NCBI GenBank assembly: GCA_030748485.1 | Contig: JASMLW010000138.1 | Span: 1 to 45,442 of the forward strand | Source of the DNA: Pirellulaceae bacterium | Lineage (GTDB): Bacteria > Planctomycetota > Planctomycetia > Pirellulales > Pirellulaceae | Reading direction: 5' to 3' | Length of the DNA: 45,442 nucleotides | Part shown: positions 1-7,657 of the stretch, piece after piece | Layout: each line of letters opens with the position of its first letter | How positions within the stretch are numbered: position 1 is the stretch's first letter | The notes under the pieces: model-generated | What the model was told of the DNA's origin: nothing | Database searches by the model: none | The model's input: only the letters and a program-made list of their open reading frames with translations | Translations under genes and position numbers: made by a program

Positions 1-294
1 GACGACGCTGACTTCTTCCAGATACTGGTCAACGGCTCCACCTGCTCGCGGCGACCTTCGCTGCAGCACTTTAATCGCAACCAGCTCGCCTGCGCTCTCA
101 TCAATGGCCAAGTAGACTTTGCCGAAGGCTCCCTCGCCAAGTTGACGTTGCACCAGATAACGGCCGATCTCTTCGTGGAACGGCCGCCGGCCTTTTGTCG
201 GCGAGGCGCGTTTCGGCGACGAACCAACGTTAGCGGCCAGCAGTTGCCGCGTGGCGTCTGGATCGAACGACTCGAGTAACGACCGTGCGGCCAC
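1..294 (-). CDS. Ser/Thr protein kinase, N-terminal fragment (runs off the window)
   Basis: The first 98 codons of a leftward gene are present. After about 45 variable residues the sequence enters a Hanks-type kinase domain: it reads IGRYLVQRQLGEGAFGKVYL, with the glycine-rich loop GEGAFG, followed by VAIKVL, which carries the ATP-anchoring lysine. The catalytic loop and the rest lie beyond position 1. The start is GTG at 294; an in-frame TGA at 301-303 excludes any longer form except a rare ATT. Planctomycete kinases of this type usually continue into membrane, WD40 or TPR regions, but nothing here shows which. It diverges from the FHA-GGDEF gene at 594. Since FHA domains bind phosphothreonine, a functional link is possible but is inference. 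Confidence 0.85.
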   Translation of the reverse strand, partial: MAARSLLESFDPDATRQLLAANVGSSPKRASPTKGRRPFHEEIGRYLVQRQLGEGAFGKVYLAIDESAGELVAIKVLQRRSPRAGGAVDQYLEEVSVV

Positions 295-593
295 GTCAAT
301 TCACCCTTTGGATCACCGTCTGAGCTTAGCCTTCGCTGGCCGAACGCCAGCCGGAACGAGGCTGTGCGCTACTGGAGTCTAGATCGAAGACTGGCGATCA
401 TTTCGATGTGATGCGCGCGTTGGCTGTGCGGTAATCAGGTCGAGCGGCTCGTTGTGTTGTTGCAAACGGCACGATCGTTACGACCTGGGCGTCCGCGACG
501 CCGTCGCGGCAAAACCGGCTGGGCGATTGGGTTCACCGCTGGGAACGAACGCATATTTGAGGGGACCGATTCCAGATCTACGAGGGCGTTGCG
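295..593. other. Divergent intergenic region, no recognised element
   Basis: This stretch separates the leftward kinase gene from the rightward FHA-GGDEF gene and must hold both promoters. I see no convincing -35/-10 pair, repeat or RNA structure. A GAGGG about 8 bases before the ATG at 594 is a plausible ribosome binding site for the FHA-GGDEF gene. Confidence 0.5.
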
Positions 594-1460
594 ATGAACC
601 TTCCATTGGCGGACACATTGGCGCAGTCCCACGGCGACATGCAGGCGGAATGCGCAGGCTGTCTTATCAAGATTCATCCTTTGGAGATCGATGCGGGAAT
701 CGTGCACATTCCGACAAGCGAGTTTACGATCGGCCGCGACACGTCCTGCGACCTGCAACTCAATGATGACTCCGTGTCGCGGTCTCACGCGGCCATCGAA
801 CGGCGGGAACCTGGCTATTATCTGACCGACCTGGACAGTACGAACGGCGTCTACGTCAACGACAGGGCGATCGACCAATGTGAACTGCGGGCCGGCGATC
901 GACTTCGCTTTGGCAACCACATCTTCAAATTCCTCGACCACATCGAAGCGCAGTACCACGAAACGGCGTACGCCATGATGACCCGCGACGGTCTCACGGG
1001 AGCGTACAACAAACGGTACTTCATGGAAGTCCTGAACCGACACGAGCAGCGCTGCCGACGCCGACGACTCCCGATGTCGTTAGTGCTGATCGACATCGAC
1101 CATTTCAAGCAGGTCAACGACACGTACGGCCATCTGGCGGGCGATGAAGTCCTGCAGGAACTGAGTTCGCGCGTCCAACAGATCACGCGCGAAGACGAGG
1201 TGTTCGCGAGATTTGGCGGCGAGGAGTTCGCGCTGTTGATTTGCGACGGCAATCTCCGCGAGGCTGTTCAGCTGGCCGAACGATGCCACTCACTCGTCAG
1301 GTCGACGCCATTTGAGACGTCCGCTGGAACGATTCCCGTGACGGTCAGCGGCGGAGTCGCCGAGTACGACATGGCCAGCCCCGCGAGCGAGTTCATCGAA
1401 CGAGCCGATCAGAAACTCTACAAAGCAAAGAAGTCCGGCCGCAACCAGATCTGCAGCTGA
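594..1460 (+). CDS. FHA-GGDEF diguanylate cyclase (c-di-GMP synthesis)
   Basis: A 288-residue soluble signalling protein. Residues ~35-115 form an FHA phosphopeptide-binding domain, with GR at 47-48, SRSH at 62-65 and a DSTNG loop near 80. Residues ~125-288 form a GGDEF domain with DGLTGAYN at its start and an intact FGGEEF active site, so conversion of two GTP to c-di-GMP is expected. The allosteric inhibitory site, normally RxxD five residues before GGEEF, reads REDE here (RxxE), so product inhibition may be weakened. There is no signal peptide or membrane segment. The start is ATG with GAGGG about 8 bases upstream. FHA-GGDEF proteins typically sense phosphorylated partners; the neighbouring divergent kinase is an obvious candidate, though only by position. 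Confidence 0.93.
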   Translation: MNLPLADTLAQSHGDMQAECAGCLIKIHPLEIDAGIVHIPTSEFTIGRDTSCDLQLNDDSVSRSHAAIERREPGYYLTDLDSTNGVYVNDRAIDQCELRAGDRLRFGNHIFKFLDHIEAQYHETAYAMMTRDGLTGAYNKRYFMEVLNRHEQRCRRRRLPMSLVLIDIDHFKQVNDTYGHLAGDEVLQELSSRVQQITREDEVFARFGGEEFALLICDGNLREAVQLAERCHSLVRSTPFETSAGTIPVTVSGGVAEYDMASPASEFIERADQKLYKAKKSGRNQICS

Positions 1461-1526
1461 GAGTAGAACAATTGTCCCCAATTGGCCGGGGGAGTCCTAC
1501 CGTCGATTTGCAACCTGGATTCTCAC

Positions 1527-1601
1527 GGGGCCGATGCGGGGGGGCCGATCGGGGGAGGGCCGATCGGTCCGTTTGGCGGTCCGATTGGGGACACACACCT
1601 C
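1527..1601 (+). repeat. G-rich tract and one copy of the GTCCGATTGGGG repeat
   Basis: Degenerate GGCCGATCGGG-like units lead into one full repeat at 1579-1601: GTCCGATTGGGG followed by ACACACACCTC, then a CACAGTTAC tail. It matches the array units at 45032-45215 (tail there GCAGTTGC). Positions 1527-1559 fit the G3+N1-7 four-run quadruplex pattern: runs of 4, 7, 5 and 3 G separated by 7, 6 and 1 bases. Confidence 0.7.
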
Positions 1602-1933
1602 ACAGTTACAGAGCAGTGGAGAGATTCTTGTCAACCGGTGATCTCTGTTCGTTTCTTTCGGCTTGCCGGCGTCCACTGCTAGGAGCTGTTCTCACGAACG
1701 CTCAACCATCTATGCGGGTTTCCTGCGACTGCAGTTCCCGTGAAGTGAAATTCGGGGAACGCCGCCATTCACGTCTTCGCATGTCGTTCGCAATGCAAAC
1801 GCTGCTTGGTTTGTGTCGGGGTCGTTCTGGATGCGATGCGATGTCGTTCTTGGCGCATCGTCGGTCGTTGGAACGGGTCAATGAGACGCGACGTCGGAAT
1901 GGATCGTTGGTTGCAGCTGGAACGGCTGGTTCA

Positions 1934-1990
1934 CCCGTGCTCAAGCACGGGCCTAGCCCGCCTGCGGCGGAGGAGGGCGTAAACGCCCTC
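1934..1990. repeat. Double hairpin, REP-like
   Basis: Two perfect inverted repeats lie close together. CCCGTGCT and AGCACGGG form an 8-bp stem with a CA loop at 1934-1951. GAGGGCG and CGCCCTC form a 7-bp stem with a TAAA loop at 1973-1990. Neither is followed by a T-run, so these look more like a dispersed palindromic repeat than an intrinsic terminator. Confidence 0.55.
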
Positions 1991-2080
1991 GGGAGAGTAG
2001 AACAGTTGTCCCCAATCGTTTGGCGGCGCGTTTGGTGTTGTTTGGGTTGGGTTGTTGCTGTCTTTGCGTTTCTCCACCGT

Positions 2081-2120
2081 CTGGCGAACGTAGCTATAGC
2101 TACGACGGTCATGTCGCCAG
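2081..2120. terminator. Nested palindrome just downstream of the methyltransferase gene
   Basis: Outer arms CTGGCGA (2081-2087) and TCGCCAG (2114-2120) enclose a perfect 16-base palindrome CGTAGCTATAGCTACG at 2089-2104. It lies 4 bases beyond the stop of the leftward methyltransferase gene, so it could end or stabilise that transcript. There is no T-run, and it resembles a dispersed repeat. Confidence 0.4.
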
Positions 2121-2124
2121 GCCG

Positions 2125-2955
2125 CTACTCTTCGTGCGGCGTCCAGATTTGGGCGGACGGCGCATTGTTCGCTGGGTCGTTGCTTGCCTGGCCGACGCGG
2201 CGGGCCTTGATTCGCACGTACGGCGCGAAGTAACTGCTGCGGTGAGCGAAACTGCCGCGGTCGGCCTCCGCCTCGGCGTGCAGCGGCTCGACCAAATCCT
2301 CGATCACGAAACCCGCTCGACACAGCTCGCCGATCAGTTGCTCCCAGCGATGCAAAAACTCGAGCGTCCCCTCCTCGCGCAACCGGCTCCCTTGCACCGC
2401 CGGCAAGGGATCCGTGCGGTAGTAGGGCTCAGCAACCTCGTAGCCGCGCGGCGACGCATCGACATCGGCCTGTAGACTAGCCGGTTGTTTGTGCTGATTG
2501 ATGTAGAGCCCACCGGCCACCATGACTCGAGCGACTTCGCGGTAGACAGGTCGAATGTCGGGAACGTAACACGTGCTGACTGGGTGAATCACGATATCGA
2601 ACTGAGCGTCACCCAGCATCGACAGGTCGTCCATCGATGCTTCGACTGTCCGCACGTCCAGCCCTCGCTCAGCGGCCACTTCACGATCGACTTCCAACAT
2701 CCCAGGACTGATGTCGACGACCGTCACTTTGGCTCCGGCCGCCGCGTAGAGCGCGCTTTGACGTCCTCCGCCCGCCGCCAGGCAGAGCAATTCGCGCCCG
2801 CGAATGTCGCCGCCCAGCCATCCGATCGCATCGACCGTAGCCAGCGGGTTTTGAAAATCCTCGTCCTTCGCCGGTCGCGTGAACCGTTTTCTCTTTTGAA
2901 CCATCTGGTTCCACACGCGGCGGTTGTGGTCGTGTACAGGACTCTGGTCAGTCAT
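2125..2955 (-). CDS. Class I SAM-dependent methyltransferase
   Basis: A 276-residue cytoplasmic protein with a Rossmann-type methyltransferase core. Motif I is LLCLAAGGGRQSALY (about 57-70), followed by VTVVDISPGML, in which Asp81 would bind the SAM ribose. The later FDIVIHPVSTCYV and GGLYINQHKQP segments match motifs IV-VI of the UbiE/Methyltransf_11 class. The substrate cannot be inferred. I chose ATG 2955 because the longer reading from 3024 overlaps the upstream hydrolase gene by 60 bases; the chosen start leaves an 8-base gap. It is the last gene of a leftward run that begins with the ABC ATPase at 7267. Its last codons before TAG merge into a hairpin repeat. Confidence 0.85.
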   Translation of the reverse strand: MTDQSPVHDHNRRVWNQMVQKRKRFTRPAKDEDFQNPLATVDAIGWLGGDIRGRELLCLAAGGGRQSALYAAAGAKVTVVDISPGMLEVDREVAAERGLDVRTVEASMDDLSMLGDAQFDIVIHPVSTCYVPDIRPVYREVARVMVAGGLYINQHKQPASLQADVDASPRGYEVAEPYYRTDPLPAVQGSRLREEGTLEFLHRWEQLIGELCRAGFVIEDLVEPLHAEAEADRGSFAHRSSYFAPYVRIKARRVGQASNDPANNAPSAQIWTPHEE

Positions 2956-2963
2956 GGTGTGAT

Positions 2964-3968
2964 TCACTTGCGCGGAGCACCACTTTGTTGAGTGGCAGCC
3001 ACCTTGCGGTGTTGGCTGAGCCATTTGGCGGCGGCTCCGGCGATCATTTCGTGGCCGCCCTCGAAGATCGTCACTCGGCTCGCCCCGGCGTGACGACGCA
3101 AGTGGATTTCACGGCCGAACGCGGGATCGACCTGAATGTCACTGGCAGTTCGAGTTTCCAACCGGCCGTTGCGACGACTTAACTGCACGATCTCGTTCTC
3201 GCGAATGATCGGTGCGCGGCGAGCCGCGGCGAGTTTGTTGAACGCCTCGAGCGAATGGCGGATCGGCACGGAACCGGTGTGCCCGTCGTGTACGCCGGCG
3301 GCGATGTCGACCGGTACGTCAGCCGCTTTGGTGAGAAAGGAATTGGGAGATCGCGCCCGGTACTCGCCGTCGACCGCGGGGCTCTTTCCCGGAGCGCCTC
3401 CACAACTGCGTCGCAGCATGGCGCCGTAGTTCGACTTGGCGTGTTTCTCGTGCCAGGCGGACAAATCACTGATCCCGACCCAAGCGCTGGCGGCCGCCCA
3501 GAGGTCCGGATGACGCCCGACCATCAGCAACGTCATGTGCCCGCCGCCGGAAACTCCCGACAAGTAGATTCGCGAATCGTCGACTCGGTACTCCTGCCGC
3601 GCCCACGCCACCGCGTCGAGAATATCCTGCTGAGCCTTCCGCGAGCCGCAGGCGTCGGGATGCTGGTTGGGGCCGCGGAAATGCGGGAACAGATAGATCC
3701 AACCGCGACGATCCGCCTCCGCCTCGAGCGGCCGATTCCGCTGCTCCACTCCACCGCTCCACGTGTGCAACGCGACCAGCAGAGGACGCGTTGAGTCATC
3801 AGCGGAGTAACCGGTCGGCGTGATCACGTAGCACGGCTGCTGAGTGTTGTCAGCCGAGCTAGTGATTTCGACTCGAATCCGCTCGCCCGCCGTCGCGATG
3901 CTCGCAGAACTCGCCGCGATCGCCGTGACCGCGGTCAACAGGCGAACTCGTTTCCAGCAACTCAACAC
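2964..3968 (-). CDS. Secreted alpha/beta-hydrolase (esterase/prolyl-oligopeptidase-like)
   Basis: 334 residues with a Sec signal peptide (positive start, hydrophobic core to ~27, cleavage after ATAG). The catalytic triad can be placed: Ser140 in GVSGGGH, Asp228 in VHDGHTG and His306 in EGGHEM, with the early LVALHTWSGG strand expected of PHB-depolymerase/dienelactone-hydrolase-like esterases. The substrate is unknown; export fits action on an external ester or peptide. It starts with GTG at 3968, one base beyond the permease TGA (3970-3972), so translational coupling is likely and the gene is probably cotranscribed with the ABC exporter. The overlapping ATG at 3970 runs straight into TGA and is not usable. 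Confidence 0.86.
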   Translation of the reverse strand: MLSCWKRVRLLTAVTAIAASSASIATAGERIRVEITSSADNTQQPCYVITPTGYSADDSTRPLLVALHTWSGGVEQRNRPLEAEADRRGWIYLFPHFRGPNQHPDACGSRKAQQDILDAVAWARQEYRVDDSRIYLSGVSGGGHMTLLMVGRHPDLWAAASAWVGISDLSAWHEKHAKSNYGAMLRRSCGGAPGKSPAVDGEYRARSPNSFLTKAADVPVDIAAGVHDGHTGSVPIRHSLEAFNKLAAARRAPIIRENEIVQLSRRNGRLETRTASDIQVDPAFGREIHLRRHAGASRVTIFEGGHEMIAGAAAKWLSQHRKVAATQQSGAPRK

Positions 3969-3969
3969 A

Positions 3970-6243
3970 TCAATACTCCTGGCGTTCGATATAGATGCAG
4001 GCGAGCAACATGACCACCGTCATGAAAATCAAACTCGACCAGATCGGAGTCCACGGCGAGTCGAAGTTCTTTCGATCCGATTCCTTCGCCAACAGATAGG
4101 AAATCGATTCGTCGAGTTCGGTGGGTTTGGGAAACGCATAATAGACGGGCCGCAGCAAGTACCGGTAACACCACTCCAACGTCTTCATCCGCGGAGCGTA
4201 ACTGACATCCGTCTTGCCGTCGTTCAGGTCGTACTCGTGAACGCGTATCGACTGAGTTGTGACGAGCAGCTTGTCGTCGTCCGTAAAGCTAGTCGCTCCA
4301 ATGTCTCCCTGTCCGCGGAGGCGCGGCGTGCGCCACTCTCCCGAAGCCAAATCGAGCAGCCGGAGGCGTCCCTTGTCGGTGGTGATGGCGACGCGAAACC
4401 CGTCGGGCGACGACGACATCAAGTCGGCGCGCTGCTTACGGGGCAACTTCACTTCGTGTCGCAACGACATACTGTCCAGGTCGACGATCAAGAGCGGGCC
4501 GTCCTCCGGGGCCACGAGAATCGAATCGCCCGCGACCAACAGTTCGACCTCCTCCTTCTCGCCAATCTCGACCTTGAATTCACCGGCCAGTTCATACCGC
4601 GCCTTTGCCTTCCTGAGTCGAGTCAGAGTTTGCCGGCTATAAAGAATGATGCCTCCACTCTCGGGATGAGCGGCGGCGGTTGCCGGTTGCGTGAGGATCA
4701 CCGCTGGGCTGGGGCCAACGTTGCGGTAAGGACCTCCTCCGGTCGGAATCTGAAAGCCAAAAACCTCGGTCGTCTGGCGGTCCTTCAACGGATCGCCGAC
4801 AAGCCGGAACAGTCCCATGCTGGAAACGACGAGCAGCGAGCCCTCGGGTTCGGTGAGCAACTTGAACGACCCCGTCGGAGCCGACGCGCCGCGCTGGCTA
4901 TCCCAGTTCTCGTCGCGTTCCCCAACCAACGTCACAAGCGTGCCTTCATTCAACGTCCGCTGCAGATTGATCAAGCGGTCGGCTTTGGCGTCGTACGCGG
5001 CTCCGACGGGACGAAACTGAGCCGGCATGAGATCTTTCATCCACCGCACCAACTCCTGCTCGTCGGACTCGAAGACCTCGCGCCAACGCTGCTTCTCATC
5101 GTCCCATTCGTTGACAATACCCGCTCGGCTGACCGCCATCAGCGACGAGTCGGTCGGAATGATCTGGGCGAATTCGTAGTCGTCCAGCGCCCACGATTCG
5201 TACGCGTTCTTCGCCAAGCCCAATCCCATGCAGACGAGCCAAAAGACGATCGTGGCTCCGATGCACAGCAGCGAGTTTCGCCAGACAACACCCGCCAAGG
5301 CTGAAATCGTGTAGTAAATCGAAAACACGAAAACGTACAGCGGAATGCAGAGCAGGATTCGCAAATCCCAGATGCCGAATCGGAATCCCAACAGCACCCA
5401 CAGTCCGCCGATCAAGTAGCCGGCGTTGAGACACGTAAAAGCGCACCCGCCGAGGAACTTGGCGATGAACAGACAGGACCTTGAGATCGGTTTGCTGAGC
5501 AACAGGTTGAGTGACCCGGGTTCGAATGTCTGCGGGATAATCGACGCGGTGACCAGAATCGCCACGATGACACCGATTACGCCGACGAACAACTTCATCA
5601 CCGTTGCCATCCGCGTCGTCACGGCGGAATTCAGATCCGCCCGGCTGATCGGAATCGGGCTGAAGGCGTCCCAGGTCAAGTAGCGGAATTGTAAAGAAGT
5701 GGGCAAGCTGGCGGCGAGTTGGTCGGGAAAGGCCGCCTCCAAGGCGAGCCGATTGAGCCGCCGTTTGTCGTCGTCGGTCGCCGTGTCGTCGGCGAGTTTC
5801 TTTCTCAACACGCCGCCTTCGGGCGTGAGCATGTAGACTCTCGACCAAACATCCGGTTCGTAGAAATCAACGTCTTCGATCAGACGATTCAACTCACCGA
5901 CGAACTTGTATTGAGTTCGTTCGAGCTTCTGCGCTCCGGAAATGTCTCCCGGCTTTGGCGGGCCAAACTCGAGCAAGTCCTCTTGGAATTTCTCGTCAAA
6001 CTTCGACCAAATGTGCGTCGAGGGCGTCGACCCGCGTTTCACACCTTCCGTGCGAACTCGGTCGATAAACTCCCGGATCTCAACCAACTCAGGCACTTGC
6101 AAGCGCGTCGTCACTCGCTCGCGATAGCCCAGCGGAGCCAGCAGCAGCAACAGCAACGTGATAACGCCGAGCAGTCCCCACAGCACGCGGGACGCCAGCG
6201 CTTCGCGAAAGGAATCCTTGATAATCGCCAGGTACGCAACCAT
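3970..6243 (-). CDS. ABC-2 type transporter permease with inserted beta-propeller-like domain
   Basis: 757 residues. TM1 is at about 19-38, followed by a soluble segment to ~215. A block of five or so membrane helices spans ~217-345, and a single helix lies at ~728-748 before a short IERQEY tail. The segment FEPGSLNLLLSKPISR just after TM2 is typical of ABC-2 permeases (NatB/GldF-like). Between TM6 and the last helix sit roughly 350 residues of repeated short beta segments (for example LLIVDLDSMSLRHEV and LRLLDLASGEWRTPRL), resembling WD40/propeller blades. Permeases of this class are normally half this size. The gene lies 10 bases downstream of its ATPase, so the two form one exporter; the cargo is unknown. 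Confidence 0.88.
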   Translation of the reverse strand: MVAYLAIIKDSFREALASRVLWGLLGVITLLLLLLAPLGYRERVTTRLQVPELVEIREFIDRVRTEGVKRGSTPSTHIWSKFDEKFQEDLLEFGPPKPGDISGAQKLERTQYKFVGELNRLIEDVDFYEPDVWSRVYMLTPEGGVLRKKLADDTATDDDKRRLNRLALEAAFPDQLAASLPTSLQFRYLTWDAFSPIPISRADLNSAVTTRMATVMKLFVGVIGVIVAILVTASIIPQTFEPGSLNLLLSKPISRSCLFIAKFLGGCAFTCLNAGYLIGGLWVLLGFRFGIWDLRILLCIPLYVFVFSIYYTISALAGVVWRNSLLCIGATIVFWLVCMGLGLAKNAYESWALDDYEFAQIIPTDSSLMAVSRAGIVNEWDDEKQRWREVFESDEQELVRWMKDLMPAQFRPVGAAYDAKADRLINLQRTLNEGTLVTLVGERDENWDSQRGASAPTGSFKLLTEPEGSLLVVSSMGLFRLVGDPLKDRQTTEVFGFQIPTGGGPYRNVGPSPAVILTQPATAAAHPESGGIILYSRQTLTRLRKAKARYELAGEFKVEIGEKEEVELLVAGDSILVAPEDGPLLIVDLDSMSLRHEVKLPRKQRADLMSSSPDGFRVAITTDKGRLRLLDLASGEWRTPRLRGQGDIGATSFTDDDKLLVTTQSIRVHEYDLNDGKTDVSYAPRMKTLEWCYRYLLRPVYYAFPKPTELDESISYLLAKESDRKNFDSPWTPIWSSLIFMTVVMLLACIYIERQEY

Positions 6244-6253
6244 TCGTCAACCG

Positions 6254-7267
6254 TTACTCCGCTAAGACAATTGCGTCGCCGCCGCCGTCGCCATCGACGT
6301 TGGTGGTCGCATCATCATTGTCACTGAGGATCTCGAGGAAGGCGTCCTCGAGACTGATGCGATGCGGCGTCAGTTCAACGAGGCTGACCCCTTTCCCCCT
6401 CATGTCGTCGACTAGCTGATCGACGCCTTCTTGATCGCCCAGTCGGATCGTGAATTTCGACTGACCGTGGGGTAGCGGCTGCCAGTCCATCACTCCACGG
6501 TCGCCGAGCGCTTCCTCCACCAGTTCGCGATCGGCCTGCACGGTGACCTCGAGTTCGACGCCTTGGAACTCTTTCTTGCGAGGCGCGATCTCATCGATCG
6601 CCCCGACACTCTTGAGAATCCCCTTGTCGAGAATCGCGACTCGATCACAGACCAATTCAACTTCCTGCAAGATGTGGCTGTTGAGAAAAACGGTCTTGCC
6701 TTCCTCCTTGAGCGAGTTGAGGACGTGGCGGACCTCGGATCGACCGCGGGGGTCCAGTCCATCAGTGGGCTCGTCCAGAATCAACAGCTCAGGTTCGTGC
6801 AGCAGCGCCTGCGCCAGTCCCAGGCGCTGCAACATTCCCTTCGAGTATTTCTTCACCGAGTCTTTCTCGCGGCCGGTCAGACGGACTTGTTCAAGCAGCA
6901 TGTCGCGCCGGTCACGAACGTGTTGCATCGACAAGCCGCTGAGCCGTCCGTAGTACTCCAAAGCGGTGTACGCGTTGAGGTGCCGGGGGATGCGCAGATT
7001 CTCGGGCAAATAGCCAACCCTGGCGCGACCCACGCGGTCTCCGGCGGCCCGGCCCAACAGTGAAGCGTGTCCTCCCGATTTGCGAACGATGCCCAGCAGG
7101 ACTTTGATGAGCGTCGTTTTGCCCGCTCCGTTGGGACCCAGCAGGCCGAACACTTCGCCCCGCTGGACGGAGAACGTGACTCCCTTGAGCGCTTCAAACC
7201 GCCTGCGCAAGATGCCGTCGAAGTAGGTCTTGCTCAGGTCTTCGATTTCGATCGCAACGTCTTTCAT
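6254..7267 (-). CDS. ABC transporter ATP-binding protein
   Basis: A 337-residue nucleotide-binding subunit. Walker A GPNGAGKTT is at 44-52, the signature YSKGMLQRL begins at 141, Walker B LLILDEP at 161-167 is followed by TDGLDP, and the H-loop sits in FLNSHIL. The C-terminal ~90 residues after the ATPase core resemble the extension of ABC-2 exporter ATPases (CcmA/NatA family). It is the first gene of the leftward unit ATPase-permease-hydrolase-methyltransferase, with 10 bases to the permease. The last 20 residues are Asp/Gly rich and probably disordered. A MITE-like repeat lies about 65 bases upstream of the start. Confidence 0.93.
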   Translation of the reverse strand: MKDVAIEIEDLSKTYFDGILRRRFEALKGVTFSVQRGEVFGLLGPNGAGKTTLIKVLLGIVRKSGGHASLLGRAAGDRVGRARVGYLPENLRIPRHLNAYTALEYYGRLSGLSMQHVRDRRDMLLEQVRLTGREKDSVKKYSKGMLQRLGLAQALLHEPELLILDEPTDGLDPRGRSEVRHVLNSLKEEGKTVFLNSHILQEVELVCDRVAILDKGILKSVGAIDEIAPRKKEFQGVELEVTVQADRELVEEALGDRGVMDWQPLPHGQSKFTIRLGDQEGVDQLVDDMRGKGVSLVELTPHRISLEDAFLEILSDNDDATTNVDGDGGGDAIVLAE

Positions 7268-7331
7268 GGCGCGGACGCGAGTTCAATGAGAGAAAACTTG
7301 GGGTGGAGAGGCTTCTGCCAGTCGAAAGTCA

Positions 7332-7455
7332 CTAGAGGCTGTTTCAAAACCTTGTACGATGGCCTTCCAAGGCCGTCGAATTTGGAAATCCTGGGGAAAC
7401 GACGGCCTTGGAAGGCCATCGTACGGCAAGACATCGGTTTTGAAATGCGCACTAC
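7332..7455. mobile_element. MITE-like palindromic element, long copy
   Basis: A 124-base non-coding element that starts CTAGAGGCTGTTTCAAAACC and ends GGTTTTGAAATGCGCACTAC. The subterminal 10-base arms TTTCAAAACC and GGTTTTGAAA are inverted repeats. A perfect 24-bp inverted repeat lies inside at 7354-7377 and 7401-7424 (core GTACGATGGCCTT and its complement) around a 23-base centre. A shorter copy occurs at 17705-17783. No coding capacity and no transposase are nearby, so it would be non-autonomous. It sits in the 372-base gap before the oxidoreductase gene; 7456-7639 shows nothing recognisable. Confidence 0.75.
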
Positions 7456-7657
7456 CAATGTTCGCCCGTCGCCGCGGTCTCTTGGCAAACCTTCAGTCTA
7501 GCTGGCCCATCGACCGCGGGGCACCCGTCGGCGGCCACCGCCCATGCCCAGACTGCGGCGTGGCGCTGCCCGTTCTGCGTAGTCCGCTGTCTGGTTGCTC
7601 GCCGCAGTCCGGTGAGTTACACATGCGGTCCCTTCCTTTTTGATGAGCCGCCCAGCA

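Larger units (their letters stand above)
1459..2017. repeat. Repeat-rich intergenic block bounded by a 25-bp direct repeat
   Basis: The near-identical 25-base sequences at 1459-1483 and 1993-2017 (two differences) both begin GAGAGTAGAACA and end in a GTCCCCAAT core. The first copy overlaps the TGA of the FHA-GGDEF gene. Between them lie a G-rich tract (1527-1559), one full copy of the GTCCGATTGGGG repeat (1579-1601) and two perfect hairpins (1934-1990). The GTCCCCAAT cores are the reverse complement of the ATTGGGGAC inside the 1579 copy, so the ends can pair with the middle. No convincing gene is present; ORFs through here are composed of repeats. It may be a composite of accreted short repeats. 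Confidence 0.6.

Noticed and set aside
1472..2233. Rightward open frame of 253 codons through the intergenic repeat block
   Set aside because: Its sequence is translation of G-rich repeats and hairpins and runs into the methyltransferase antisense strand.
3844..5304. Rightward open frame of 486 codons opposite the ABC permease
   Set aside because: It is antisense to a clear permease and hydrolase, has Arg/Gln-rich composition and no recognisable domain; a GC-rich shadow.
2964..7267. Horizontal acquisition of the ABC-exporter operon
   Set aside because: Composition and codon use look like the neighbours; no mobility gene adjoins it, only the MITE-like repeat upstream.
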